Shown here in pieces: positions 35,501 through 47,262 of a stretch of 64,000 nucleotides of DNA. Numbering within the stretch: position 1 is the stretch's first letter; each line of letters starts with the position of its first letter. Position numbers and translations under genes: made by a program. Under the pieces are notes generated by a model. The model was not told the origin of the DNA. It was given only the letters and a program-made list of their open reading frames with translations, and did not search any database. Source of the DNA: Symbiodinium natans. Lineage: Eukaryota > Sar > Dinophyceae > Suessiales > Symbiodiniaceae. The DNA is taken from positions 227,115 to 291,114 of the forward strand of contig CAJNDS010002632.1 in NCBI GenBank assembly GCA_905221605.1. Reading direction: 5' to 3'.

Positions 35501-37177
35501 AACCCTAAACCCTACACCCGAAACCCTAAACCCTAAACCCTAAACCTTCCAGGCTTGCGGGTTCCCTAAAGCCCCAAACCCTTGAGGGTTCAGGGTTTAG
35601 GTCTAGGGCTTAGGGTTTACTTAACTAGGGTTTAGGGTTTCGGGTTTAGGGTTTAGGGTTTAGGGTTTAGGGTTTAGGGTTTAGGGTTTAAAAGAAAGAC
35701 AAGCGGCCTTGCCCATGACGTGGGAGGCCTTCAGATGCGCCCCAGGCTCTTTGGACGCGTCCTGCTGAGCATTTCGTGTTTGGCGGTTTAGGGTTTAGGG
35801 TTTAGGGTTTAGGGTTTAGGGTTTAGGGTTTAGGGTTTAGGGTTTAGGGTTTAGGGTTTAGGGTTTAGGGTTTAAGGTTTAGGGTTTAGGGTTTAGGGGT
35901 TCAAGCAGAGCCCGAGGAGGTTTGCGTCTTGGGGCCTCCAGCGTTCAGGGTTTGGGGTTTAGGGTTTAGAGTTTGGGGTTTGGGGTTTGGGGTTTGGGGT
36001 TTCGGGTTTAGCGTTTAGGGTTTAGGGTTTTAAGGTTTAGGGTTTGGGGTTTCGGTTTTAAGGTTTGGGGTTTAGGGTTTGAACTTCCTGATTGTTGGTC
36101 TCTACACTCGGGATGCATATGCCCTGAACCCCTCAAACCTAACCGGGGTTGTCCAAGGGCCCTATCCAGGAAAGCCCCGACAAAAAGAAACACAAAAACA
36201 GGGAAACTACGGGCGTGGGGTTCCGATAAAGCTTAAACCCGTCAAGCCCTCAACCCCCTCAACCCCCTAAACCCCAAATCCCTCAACCCCAAAATCTAAC
36301 CCCTAAACCCCTAAACCTCTAAACCCCTAAACCCTAAACCTTAAACCCTAAACCCTAAACCCTAAACCCGAAACCCCTGAAGCCTAAACCCGAAACCCCC
36401 AAGCCCCTGGACCCGAAGCTGTGCTGGGTCCAGGAGGGAGCCAAAGCGCCGCAGCAGCTTGGTCAGGCTCACCCCGCGCATTTCCGCATCATCCTCAAGT
36501 GTGGGGATAAGGGCTTAGGGCTTCGGGTTTAGGGTTTAGGGCTTTTGGCCTAGGGTCTAGGGTTTAGAGTTTAGGGGTTAGGGGTTAGGGGTTAGGGGTT
36601 AGGGTTTAGGGGTGAGTAGTTAGGGGTTAGGGGTTTTGGGTGCAGAGTTTAGGGTTTGAGTTTCAGGGTTTTGAGATGGGTTCAAGGTTTCGGGGCTGAG
36701 CGGGGCCCTTGCGGGGAGGGGGATTCAGATAGGGTTGTGGTTGACCCATCGACAAAACCTCGTCCCACAACCCGATACCCAAACCCCAGACCCCAGACCC
36801 TCGACCCTAGACCCCAAACCCTAAACCCCAACTCCTACAAATTCAGACACCACGAATCTGCTGCAAACACAAGGCGCATGCCTCCAAAACTATCACCCCT
36901 TCAGCCCCCAGACATCCCTAAGCCCCTGAACCCGACCGCCCTGAGACCCTGAAAGGGTTTAGGGTTTAGGGTGTAGGGTTCAGCCTCATGTTCTAGCTTT
37001 TTCTAGTCAAGCAATTTTCGAGTTATCGGGCCAAAAACCCGCCCGCCCACAGAATCCCATACCGTTAAGAAATATATAAAGTTGACTCAATCCATAAACC
37101 TTAGGTTCCATACCCTCGGGCACTAAACCCTACGCCTAGCACACCCCACCCTCGATCCGAGAAAACGAAGACCACTG

Positions 37178-37312
37178 TTTTTTTTGACTTGGCCAGCTAA
37201 TTTTATGACCTTGCCCACGGATTTTAGGACCTTGTTGCCCGCTCATTTTACGACCTTGCCCGCAAAACTTATGACCTTGCCCGCTAAATTTATGACCTTG
37301 CCCGCTAGACTT
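37178..37312 (+). repeat. T-tract minisatellite with GACCTTGCCCGC core
   Basis: Six units of 21-24 bp: a T-rich stretch then ATGACCTTGCCCGC with small changes (cores at 37,207, 37,228, 37,252, 37,273 and 37,294; a first degenerate one at 37,186). Followed at once by TTTAGGG-like repeats. Confidence 0.75.
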
Positions 37313-38036
37313 TTAGGGCTTTAGAGAGCTAGGGTTTAGGGCTTTAGGATGTAGGGTTTCGGGCCTGAGTCTCAAGGTGCAGGGTTTAGAGTCGTAGGGT
37401 TTAGGGGTTTCGAGTTTTAGGTTTTAGGTTTTAGGGTGTAGGGTTTAGGGTTTAGGGTTTAGGGTTTAGGGTTTAGGGTTTAGGGTTTAGGGTGTAGGGT
37501 TTAGGGTCAAGGGCTTTAGCGTTTTAGGAGTTCGGCCAAGTCTCGCTAAACTTTGTGCTTGTCAGGCCAACCAGTGTGCCCGACGACAGCTGGCAAGACT
37601 TAGGGTTTCGGGTTTAGGGTTTAGGGTTTAGGGTTTAGGGTCTAGGGTTTAGGGTTTAGGGTTTAGGGTTTAGGGTTTAGGGTCTAGGGTCTAGGGTCTA
37701 GGGTCTAGGGTCTAGGGTCTAGGGTCTAGGGTTTAGGTCAGGCTGAGGTGGCATGGCTGGCACACTTGAGTCTCTAAGCTGAAGTTTCCACAAGGGCTAG
37801 CTTGGTCGCATACTTTGTGGGAAAATCGCTCGCAGCCCTAAACCCAAAACCCTCAACCCCAAACCCTCAACCCTAAACCCTCAACCCTCAACCCTAAACC
37901 CTAAACCCTAAACCCTAAACCCTAAACCCTAAACTGGAACGTGCCGGACAGCTCAAGAAAGAATGTGCTAGACACTCCCGACTTTTCAAGTGCGGCTAAT
38001 GTGGCCCCATGCCTTAAGTAGAACATGATCGGTTTG

Positions 38037-38213
38037 GGGTTTAGGGTTTAGGGCTTAGGGCTTAGGGCTTAGGGCTGAGGGCTGAGGGCTGAGGGCTTAG
38101 GGCTTAGGGCTTAGGGCTTAGGGCTTAGGGCTTAGGGCTTAGGGCTTAGGGCTTAGGGCTTAGGGCTTAGGGCTTAGGGCTTAGGGCTTAGGGCTTAGGG
38201 TTTAGGGTTTAGG
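38037..38213 (+). repeat. TTAGGGC variant array
   Basis: About 20 near-identical TTAGGGC units with a TGAGGGC triplet early on, closed on each side by TTTAGGG units. Confidence 0.9.
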
Positions 38214-38504
38214 GCACTTGCACTCGCTTCAAGTGAATGTAAATCAGGAAACCCCCGGTTCATAGCCAATGAGGTCTCTTGATCGCAGAACGCAAATGGA
38301 ACGCGGAGACACGTAGAACATGCCCATATCAGCTCTACTGTCTCCAGATTCCTAATTAAGCTTTAGGGTTTAGGGTTTAGGGTTTAGGGTTTAGGGTTTA
38401 GGGTTGTAGGGTTTAGGGTTTAGGGTTTAGGGTTTAGGGTTTAGGGTTTAGGGTTTAGGGTTTAGGGTTTAGGGTTTAGGGTTTAGGGTTTAGGGTTTAG
38501 AAGT

Positions 38505-38563
38505 AGCTATAATAGAAACCCAGAAACAAAGAAAGTACTAACGTGTAGTACTCCAAAACCCAG
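38505..38563. repeat. dispersed repeat pair D, copy 1
   Basis: About 58 bp (CTATAATAGAAACCCAG ... TAGTACTCCAAAACCCAG) similar to copy 2 at 40.2 kb. It starts where a TTTAGGG array stops. Confidence 0.45.
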
Positions 38564-39897
38564 ACCCCGAACCCCTAAACCCCTAAAATCCTAAACCCTA
38601 ACCCTAAACCCCTAAAACCCTAACCCCTAAACCCTAAACCCTAAGCCCCTAACCCCTTACCCCTAAACCCTAAACCCTAAAACCCTAAACCCTAAACCTC
38701 TAAACCCCTCTAAGCCCCACTAGTAACCCCTGGACTCGCTCAACAAAGGCGACGCGAAGACAACGGAACACAATGGATGCCCACAACTACCGCTTGCTCT
38801 CCCGAATCCCTAAAGCCGAAACCCTAAACCCTTCAGGGTTTCTGGTTTCGTTGCCAACGATATGTGCTGTGGTGTATGCTTTCATGTCGCAGACTCCCTT
38901 TAGGGTTTAGTGTTTAGGGTTCAAGGTTTAGGGCTTTGGGGCTTAGGGGTTGTGGGGTTTAGGTAATTGCACCTAGCCTCTCTGCCCCCGCCCCCCTTCC
39001 CCCCCACCAACATGTGCGGCCGCCTGGCTGCCAGAAGGCCGCGACCGGCGGTATGTCTCCGAACCTGAAGCGTTGCTCAGACGTGCCGTTAGGGGCACAG
39101 GATGTGCAGGGCTCGAGGCCCTAACCCTGTAATGGATTGTAGGGTTTCGGGTTTCGGGTGCCGGGCTTCGGGCTGTAGGGTTTCGGGTTTAGGGTTTAGG
39201 GTTTCGGGTTTAGGGTTTAGGGTTGAGGGTTGAGGGTTGAGGGTTTAGGGTTTAGGGTTTGGGGTTTGGGGTTTAGGGTTTAGGGCCTTTTGGGTTTTTG
39301 CCTTGAAAGAATCGCAGGCAGCCCCCGCCAATACTCTCTTAACTATACTTTCAACAGACTCATCCCAGACCCAGAAACCCTCTTAAGACCCGTGATACAC
39401 AGACCCCGAGCGCCCAGAAACCGTAAACCTTACACCCTACACCCTAAAACCCTAAACCCTAAACTCAGGGCCTAGGCAGCTTGGGGGGCGGCGCTTAAGC
39501 CCTTCGACCTCGATGGCGCAAGCCGACCCAGGTCGAACACGTTCCCCTCAAAACCATACTGCGCTGGCATTTTCCCCGCTGGCCCCTCCCGACCCGTCCA
39601 GACCAGACCGAACCCCCAACGTCATGAAACCGAATAAGTTTTTAGAAGTGGACTGTTGCCTTGAGTTTAGGCCTAACCCGAACAGGAATAGGTTTGGGTG
39701 GCTTGGCCGCCTCGGACGATGGCCCTCCACAATCGGGCCACATCGGCTCTTCGCACCTCACGAAGCTTTCGACCCTAAACCCTAAACCCTAAACCCTAAA
39801 CCCTAAACCCTAAAAGCAGGCCATGTTGCTGGCAAGACCGAAGCTGGCGCTCCCGGAGCGGCGCAGGGCGGACTCCACCTCAGATCATCTGAGGGCT

Positions 39898-40107
39898 TTA
39901 GGGTTTAGGGTTTAAGGTTTAGGGTTTAGGGTTTAGGGTTTAGGGCTTAAGGCTTAGGGCTTAGGGCTTAGGGTTTAGGGTTTAGGGCTTAGGGCTTAGG
40001 GCTTAGGGCTTAGGGCTTAGGGCTTAGGGCTTAGGGCTTAGGGCTTAGGGCTTAGGGCTTAGGGCTTAGGGCTTAGGGCTTAGGGCTTAGGGCTTAGGGT
40101 TTAGGGC
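39898..40107 (+). repeat. TTTAGGG to TTAGGGC array
   Basis: Five TTTAGGG units, then about 20 TTAGGGC units interrupted by two TTTAGGG. Same architecture as at 14.3, 23.3, 38.0 and 47.3 kb. Confidence 0.9.
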
Positions 40108-40220
40108 CAGGCCTCTGCCCCTCTGAAGCTTTTCAAGTGAGACCCGTGTCCCTGTCGCCTGTCACTGTATTTCGCTTTGGAATAGACCCTGGAAAAAGTG
40201 TATAAACTTTTTGGGTATAG

Positions 40221-40278
40221 GTACTATGATAGGAACCCAGGACCAAAAAAAATTGAAGTATAGTACTCCAAAACCCAG
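40221..40278. repeat. dispersed repeat pair D, copy 2
   Basis: CTATGATAGGAACCCAGG ... TAGTACTCCAAAACCCAG, matching copy 1. It lies inside a larger unique island (40,110-40,395) in which I see no gene. Confidence 0.45.
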
Positions 40279-40569
40279 TATCGCTTTGGAATCAGCAGCT
40301 CCGAGAGCTCTTGCGTTTGTAGCGAGATTACCGACATCGCCAGACGTCCCCTGTGAAGCCGTTTGGCTGCACATGGTGGTTCCCCTAAACTCCAAACCCT
40401 AAACCCCAAACCCTTAACCCCAAACCCTACACCCTAAACCCCAAACCCTAAACTCTAAACCCTTTTACATACTAGCAGTCAGCCCTGGAAGTCGATGAGG
40501 CCACTCTCACTTTACAAGTATTGAAGTACTGCATGTGGGAGCATCCTCAACCCTGAAACCCTGCTTCGG

Positions 40570-40917
40570 GTTCAGGGTTTAGGGTTTGGTTTAGGGTTTA
40601 AGGTTTAGGGTTTAGGGTTTAGGGTTTAGGGTTTAGGGTTTAGGGTTTAGGGTTTAGGGTTTAGGGTTTAGGGTTTAGGGTTTAGGGTTTAGGGTTTAGG
40701 GTTTAGGGTTTAGGGTTTAGGGTTAGGGTTTAGGGTTCGGGTTCGGGTTGGGTTCAGGGTTCAGGGTTTTAGGGTCTAGGGTTAGGGTTTAGGGTTTAAG
40801 GGTTAAGGGTTAAGGGTTTTTAAGGGTTAAGGGTTAAGGGTTAGGGTTTAGGGTTAGGGTTTAGGGTTTAGGGTTTAGGGTTTAGGGTTTAGGGTTTAGG
40901 GTTTAGGGTTAGGGTTT
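40570..40917 (+). repeat. TTTAGGG array with TTAAGGG block
   Basis: About 25 TTTAGGG units, then GGTTCGGG/TCTAGGG variants, about six TTAAGGG units and TTTAGGG again. Confidence 0.9.
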
Positions 40918-41230
40918 TGCCCTGCGAGTGCGCCTAGACCGCCCCCCCCCCCCCCCGCCCATAAAGTGGACGGCTCCTGGAAGGGCGGGGGGTCGGCGCA
41001 GGAGCCGAAGTCCCACCCTCCCAACCCAAATCACAAACCTTGGCCGGGCTTCGGGTTATCTACCCCCCCAACCCCCCTAGCAAGGGGTGAGCACAACCCA
41101 AACCCTCGATTTAAGGCCCCAACCCTTCATTTAGGGCCCAAACCCTGAAATTTTGATAAGGCCCCAACCCTTCATTTGGGGCCCAAACCCTTAAGGGTCC
41201 AAGTCCTTAAGGCTAAGAATTCCGGCCTGA

Positions 41231-41640
41231 ATTAAGTCAGGTTTCGGGGATGGTGTGGTGGGGATGCCCTGGTGGGGATGCAGGGCCTTTACTGAGAAGG
41301 CCCTTAAAAAGGGCTCAAATGGGGGAACCCCAGGATTGGCCCAAAAGTGCTCGTTTTCCAATAGCTTAGCAGAGAATTCAAAGGGAAGAAACGACCCCTT
41401 CACTTTGCAGATTTTCGGGGACTCCCTGGTGGGGATGCCCTGGTGGGGATGCCCTGGTGGGGATGCCCTGGTGGGGGGCCCCAGTCCCTTAAATTTAAGC
41501 CCCAACCCAAAATGATTGCCACGTGGACCTTCCTGTCCAAGGACCTACGGCTCGCCTTCCGGCCTTCGCCTACGGTCCGCAGGCGCCTTCCGGCCGCCTG
41601 CTGCGACCGGCCCCTTGTCTGATGGGGGGCCGGTCTTCAG
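41231..41640. repeat. CCTGGTGGGGATGC minisatellite around a unique core
   Basis: The 14-bp unit GGGGATGCCCTGGT occurs about twice at 41,255-41,282 and about four times at 41,420-41,478, with roughly 140 bp of unique DNA between. Both strands are open (GMPWWGCPGGDALVG on plus, HPHQGIPTR on minus), which follows from a stop-free unit; a coding role is not shown. 41,520-41,640 is GC-rich with small palindromes. Confidence 0.6.
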
Positions 41641-41737
41641 TTGAGGGTTTAGGGTTAGGGTTTAGGGTTAGGGTTTAGGCAAATAAAACACGCTCTCACC
41701 AAAGAAGCGCCGTCACCGCGGGCAGGCTCACCTGAAG

Positions 41738-41849
41738 TAGACCCAGGAGTAACCTAGGGGAAACAAAAAATGCGCTTTGTGGTTTATTGGGCTTATAAGC
41801 AAGCCTAAACCTTGAAAAGCACTGAATAAGCGCCTACTCTTGGCCCTAG
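41738..41849. mobile_element. family A inverted-repeat element, complete copy (112 bp)
   Basis: Left TAGACCCAGGAGTAACC; right end GAATAAGCGCCTACTCTTGG then CCCTAG. The interior has GCCTAAACCTTGAAAAG at the place where other copies hold a telomere-like stretch. A CCCTAAA array begins immediately outside the right end. Confidence 0.6.
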
Positions 41850-43944
41850 CAACCCTAAACCCTAAACCCTAAACCCTAAACCCTAAACCCTAAGTTCTAG
41901 AGCCTAACCTTAAACCCTCGACCCTAAACCCCAAACCCTGAGCCCTGAACACCCAAGTCGAGGGGCGCAGGGTTCACAACCCTCAACCCTAAACCCTAAA
42001 CCCTAAATCCTAAACCCTCAACCCTAAACCCTCAACCCAATTGCGAACACGCGGGCAGGGGTGTCCGGCATCAGGTAGGGCTCAAAATTCTGACTCTCCT
42101 GCAAGGTTTAGGGTTTAGGGTTCAGGGTTCAGGGTTCAGGGTTCAGGGTTCAGGGTTCAGGGTTCAGGGTTCAGGGCAATATGGGAGTTCAGGGAGTAGG
42201 TCTAGGGTTTGGGGCGGCGCCTGAGTATTAATGCCCCTAAACCCTAAACCCTAAACCCTAAACCCTAAAACCCTAAACCCTAAACCGGGTGTTTCGGGGT
42301 TTTGAGGTTTAGGCTTTGGGGTCTTGGGCATGCTTCAGGGTTCAGGGAGCCATAACCCCTAAGCCCTAAACTTAGGGGGGTTTAGAGTTTAGGGTTTACG
42401 GCTTAGGGCTTAGGGTTGAGGGTTTAGGGTTGAGGGTTTAGGCTTTGGGGTTCAGGCTTTGGGGTTTAGGGTGTAGGGCGCCGCATCAACATGCTGGCGG
42501 GCAGCGAAAGCAAGGGTTTACGGTGTAGGGCTTCTCTCTGCAGGATTTGCGGTCTAAACCCTCAACCCTCAGCCCTAAACCCTAAACCCTAAACCCTAAA
42601 TCCTGAACCCTCAACGAGCCAGGCCCGAGAACCCGCCTCTAAGAATCAGTGTCAAAAGGGTTGGGGCCCCTAGGCCCTCAGCCACCCTAAACCCCTGACT
42701 AACCCTAAACCCTAAACCCGAAACCCTAATCCCTAAACCCTAAGCCCTAAACCCTAAACCCGAAACCTTAAACCCTAAACCACAGGGTCTGAGAAAGACC
42801 CTCAGCAAGCCGGACGGCACGTGAAACCTTGAACCTAAACCTCAACCCCGAAACCCAGAAACCCTGAAAACCACTTTCAAAACTCCCAGAAACCATGAGA
42901 CCACCCTTCAAAAAACCCTAAACCCAAAACCCAAAGAACCCTTAACCCGAAACCCTCAACCCTAAACCCCAGACTACCCCAAACTCAACACCCAAAAGCC
43001 CTTCGAAAACCATAAACCATACCGCCCGCAGCTCACACCTCCCTCCCCGCCCTAAAAAAGAACAAAAAACACATGCCCGAAGACCCCCAACACTGCCTAG
43101 GGTTTTGGGTTTTGGGTTTAGGGTTTGGGGTTTAGGGTGTAGGGTTTAGGGTTTAGGGTTTAGGGTTTAGGGTTTAGGGTTTAGGGTTTAGGGTTTAGGG
43201 TTTAGGGTTTAGGCTTTGGGTTTAGGGTTTAGGGCTTAGGGTCTAGCGCTTAGGGGTTCGTGTATCCTCGAACCCCATAAACCTGAAACACCCTAAACGC
43301 CATGAAAGCCCTGAACCCCGGGTCCAGCAGATGCTCTGCATTGGCAAAGGCCTCGAGCCTGGGTCTCTTAACCCTAAACCCTAAACCCTAAACCCTAAAC
43401 CCTAAACCCTAAACGGTCCCTGGGTCGCCTGGCCCCCTCAAACCCAAACCCTACACCCTGTTAGGGTTTAGGGTTTAGGGTTTAAGGTCCAGGGTTCTTA
43501 AACCCTAAACCCTATCAGGGTTCTAGGAGGGTGTAGGTTTAGGGTTTGGGGTTTAGGGTTTACGGCTCGGATTTTGGGTTTAGTGCTGGCGAAGACATCG
43601 GCGAGCGTGTGCACAGAACACACATACCAAAGTCGTCGTTCAGGGCTTTAAGAGAGTCAGGATTGAATTTTCCGGCGTTTGGGGCCCTAAACCCTAAACC
43701 CTAAACCTTAAACTCTAAACCCAAAACCCAAAACCCGAAACCCAAACGATTGGGGCTGGATGATTTCTCGTAGGGCTGAGAGTTTCGGAGCTTCCCTAAA
43801 CCCTAAACCCTAACCCTAAACCCTAAACCCTAAACCCTATACCATAACTTTATGGCTCATGCGCACTGCAGGAAACTGGGGACCTCTTCAATCCCAGAAC
43901 TGAGCCACTGCGGACCCAGCCACCCTAGCCTATTCCTTTTAGGA

Positions 43945-44240
43945 TTTAGGGTTTAGGGTTTAGGGTTTAGGCTTAGGGTTTAGGGTTTAGGGTTTAGGGT
44001 TTAGGGTTTAGGGTTTAGGGTTTAGGGTTTAGGGTTTAGGGTTTAGGGTTTAGGGTTTAGGGTTTAGGGTTTAGGGCTTAGGGCTTAGGGTTTAGGTCTT
44101 AGGGTTTAGGGTTTAGGGTTTAGGGTTTAGGGTTTAGGGTTTAGGGTTTAGGGTTTAGGGTTTAGGGTTTAGGGTTTAGGGTTTAGGGTTTAGGGTTTAG
44201 GGTTTAGGGTTTAGGGTTTAGGGTTTAGGGTTTAGGGTTA
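43945..44240 (+). repeat. TTTAGGG array, about 40 units
   Basis: Two nearly uniform blocks separated by a short patch of TTAGGGC-like units (44,073-44,098); the longest mostly uniform TTTAGGG tract of the right half. Confidence 0.9.
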
Positions 44241-45217
44241 ATTGCTTACTTCCAACAAAACGTCTTGAGGGAAGGGTCGGTTTCAGGGCATGGGTGCCGC
44301 AAGGTCTCAAAAAAGTCCTGCCGCGGTCGGGGTGAGCCCCAGAAAGTGTTGGGGGGGGGGGGGTCCCAGGGGGTGTCCAGGGGCTTCTTTTGGCTGCTGG
44401 GCGCTTGAGGTACAGCAAAACACCCGAAGCCTGGTCCCGAAAAGAACGAGGTCGAGGGCGCCCCCCAACTCTAGGGGGAGGGCGGCCTAGGCCTTGAGTT
44501 CAGGGTTTAGGGTTTAGGGTTCAGGATTCAAGCCCATCAAACTCTTATAAGCCCGACAACCCAAACCTTAGCCCGAATACCCTAGCTTCTCGCGGCTGCC
44601 CCCGCCCCCCCCCCCTCCCAACCCCCACGAACAAGTTCCATTCGTAAAACTCCTAAACCTCGGCCCCGAAGACCCTTACACCCCGAACCCTAAACCTAAG
44701 CCCTAGAAGCCAACACATTCTGAAAGATGCTCATTTAGAGTTTGAAAAAAGAAAACCCCAGCTGCTTAAAGGGGGCTTAGGTTTACCCTCAACACTCAAC
44801 CCTCAACCGTAACCCTAAACCCTAACCCCTAACCCCTAACCCCTAAACCCTAAACCCTAAACCCTAAACCTTAAACCCCAGTCTGAGCCGGGCCAGGGCG
44901 CACAAACTTGTTGCCGGACTCAACAGGCACAGATCGATTGAGCGAGCCCGAGCCTTCTGGGGTTTAGGTTTAGGGCTTGGGGCTTAGGTTTAGGGCTTAG
45001 GGTTTAGGGCTTAGGGTTCAGGCTTTAGGGGGTTTGGGGGGTTTAGGGTTCGGGTAGGTTGGAGTTACAGGGTTACCACAAAAAAGATTGGGGTGTTGAG
45101 TTAGGGCTTCAAGGTTGGGATTTGCGCTATAGGGCTTTAGGGGTGCAAGTTGTGCAAAAGGGCTTGTCCTCGGACCCGTGGCAGGCGGGTCTCCAGGATT
45201 TAGGGTTTAGGGTTCAG

Positions 45218-45292
45218 GGTTTAGGGCGTAGGGTGTAGGGTGTAGGGTGTAGGGTGTAGGGTGTAGGGTGTAGGGTGTAGGGTGTAGGGTTT
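45218..45292 (+). repeat. GTGTAGG variant array
   Basis: About nine perfect GTGTAGG units inside otherwise TTTAGGG-like DNA. Confidence 0.9.
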
Positions 45293-45690
45293 CGTCCGAC
45301 CGGCCCCCATGGCCGACCGGCCCTAGGCGTGCACGGCCTCGGCTGTAGAGTTTCTCAGAACTTTCTGCATTGACTGGATTTGTAAGGACGTCCAAAAAGG
45401 ACCCTAAGACCCAAACCCCAAACCCCAAACCGTAAAACCTAAACCCTAAACCCTAAATCCTAAACCCTAAACCCTAAACCCTAACCCTAAACCCTAAACC
45501 CTAAACCCTGAACCCTAAACCCTAAACCCTAAACCCCAAACCCTAAACCCTAAACCCTAAACCCTAAACCCTAAACCTTACCCTAAACCCTTACTAAACC
45601 CTAAACGACCCTGTTGGGACGGAGCTGCACGGACCTTCCACCTGAGTTCATTAAAGCCTAGCTTAACCCTATACCCCTCAATCTTTCTTA

Positions 45691-45794
45691 GGGTAGTTAC
45701 ATGGTGCTTGGGCGCTTAAGGGATATACTAGGGCCGTACTTCAGAACCCCTGTAAAGAAGGCAAGGGACCACACTAAGGGGCCATGTCACTTCC
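45691..45794. mobile_element. family B inverted-repeat element, complete copy (about 104 bp)
   Basis: Left GGGTAGTTACATGGTGC; interior GGCCGTACTTCAGAACCCCT; right GGGACCACACTAAGGGGCCA then TGTCACTTCCC. Ends are imperfect inverted repeats. Confidence 0.5.
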
Positions 45795-46448
45795 CTTCGA
45801 ACCTTATGTTTGGAATCGCAGAATCCAAGAGCTGAGCTTGAAACTTAACCCTATCCCTACATCCCTACACACCCCTTTCTATCTTTGCACCTCACACGAT
45901 AACCTAAACCCTAGACCCTTATCCCCAACCCCTAAGCCCTAAGCCCTAAGCCCTAAACCCGAAACCCTAAACCCTAAGCCCTGAACCGGAAAGGGCCTGG
46001 ATCTGGATTTTTCCAATCGTCTTCCTCCTGGCAGCAATCTGCGCTGTCCTTGGTCTGGGTCTTTAAGTCTTCGTGCATTGCAAACTCACGGTGGGATTCA
46101 GGGTTTCGGGTTTAGGGTTTAGGGTTTCGGGTTTAGGGTTTAGGGATTAGGGTTTAGGGTTTAGGGTTTAGGGTTTAGGGTTTAGGGTTTAGGGTTTAGG
46201 GTTTAGGGTTTAGGGTTTAGGGTTCAGGGGGGTTGGAGCCCCTGGGGATATCCTCCGTCAGACTCCTGCCTTCGGCGCCGGTCGAGCCCCCGCTTTTGAT
46301 CAGCGCTGCCCGAACCTCCCCCAACGGCTGGACCCACTCCCCCGAACCCTAAAACCTAAACCCTAAACCCTAAACCCTAAACCCTAAACCCTAAACCCTA
46401 AACCCTAAACCCCAAACCCGATCCCGCAGAGCGACATCGGCCACCTCC

Positions 46449-46631
46449 TTGGCCGCCAGCTTGGCGTCATGCAAAGAGCCGGTATCGTTCAACAGTCTGA
46501 GTGACAGAGTGACAATAATGACATTTGCGGTTGAGCATGTACGGATCGTAGTCTTGCCAACTTTCAAAATTGCACTATTCCGCGGGGCGGCCTCGCCTGA
46601 TGTCGACGTGCTTGCTGGTTCGTGTCTCTAA
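46449..46631 (+). pseudogene. coding-like fragment of 60 codons, family unknown
   Basis: The plus frame contains CKEPVSFNSLSDRVTIMTFA and VRIVVLPTFKIALFRGA and ends at TAA. The island is unique and lies between CCCTAAA and TTTAGGG arrays. It opens without a convincing start context. Beta-rich, protein-like composition; not recognised. Confidence 0.3.
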
Positions 46632-46853
46632 ACGTTAGCTCTTGGAGTTTAGGGCTTAGGGTTTGGGATTTAGGATTTTGGGTTTTTAGGGTTTAGGGTT
46701 TAGGGTTGAGGGTTGAGGGTTGAGGGTTGAGGGTATAGGGTTTAGGGTTTAGGGTTTAGGGTTTAGGGTTTAGGGTTTAGGGTTTAGGGTTTAGGGTTTA
46801 GGGTTTAGGGTTTAGGGTTTAGGGTTTAGGGTTTAGGGTTTAGGGTTTAGGGT

Positions 46854-46957
46854 GCAACCCAAGGTTCCCGAATACTCCCTACTACTCCCTAAGGCTCCCA
46901 AAGCTTCCCTAAGGTTCCCCGGTACCTACCCCCCATGAGGCCCCCTCCCTTGAGAAC
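46854..46957. mobile_element. family C element, one end missing, opposite orientation
   Basis: GCAACCCAAGGTTCCCGAAT, then CTCCCTAAGGCTCCC, ending CCCCTCCCTTGAGAAC. Same arrangement as at 32.5 kb: the TTTAGGG array ends exactly where the element begins. Confidence 0.5.
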
Positions 46958-47167
46958 TTTATAATACACTCGGACTCCTCAAACCTAACCTGCAATTTAA
47001 CGCCAATGAAGCTTTGCCGCCGAAGCGGCTGAAGCGTAGCACCACCAAACATTGGGCACATAGGCCCTCAACCCGAAACCACCTGAACCCCTAAACCCTA
47101 AACCCTTAACCCTAAACACCAAACCCTGAACCCTGAACCCTGAACCCTAAACCCTCAATCCTACCAA

Positions 47168-47262
47168 TAAACTGCGCCAAAGTGGCGGAGCAGATGGGCG
47201 GCGCTGACCCGAACTCCACGGTCCGCGACATGGCTCGCCGAATTGGCTCCGCTGAGGGGTAG
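47168..47262 (+). pseudogene. exon-like fragment, family unknown
   Basis: Plus-strand frame AKVAEQMGGADPNSTVRDMA then RRIGSAEG spans the island up to the TTTAGGG array. It has no start codon and is cut on the right by repeats. Unrecognised. Confidence 0.3.

Larger units (their letters stand above)
27400..37175. repeat. telomere-repeat mosaic, part 9
   Basis: Large arrays: 28,755-28,890, 29,289-29,520, 30,059-30,235, 30,490-30,687, 31,995-32,105, 32,246-32,463, 33,095-33,250, 34,480-34,590 and 35,785-35,898. G or C runs cluster at 27,886-27,905, 29,560-29,581, 30,900-31,025, 31,360-31,375, 31,460-31,475 and 31,490-31,510. The 34,000-34,250 island and other islands have no recognised gene. A 30-bp sequence ending AAGCCCTGCCGTT occurs at both 28,887 and 30,688, each just after an array. 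Confidence 0.85.
37313..41230. repeat. telomere-repeat mosaic, part 10
   Basis: TTTAGGG at 37,435-37,505, TCTAGGG block at 37,680-37,735, TTAGGGC blocks at 38,050-38,200 and 39,940-40,100, TTTAGGG at 38,365-38,500 and 40,570-40,917. Islands at 39,480-39,770 and 40,110-40,395 are unique, with short open frames I cannot identify. Confidence 0.85.

Noticed and set aside
41191-41515. Overlapping 86- and 104-codon frames on opposite strands
   Set aside because: Openness follows from the stop-free 14-bp minisatellite; the unique core alone gives no recognisable domain.
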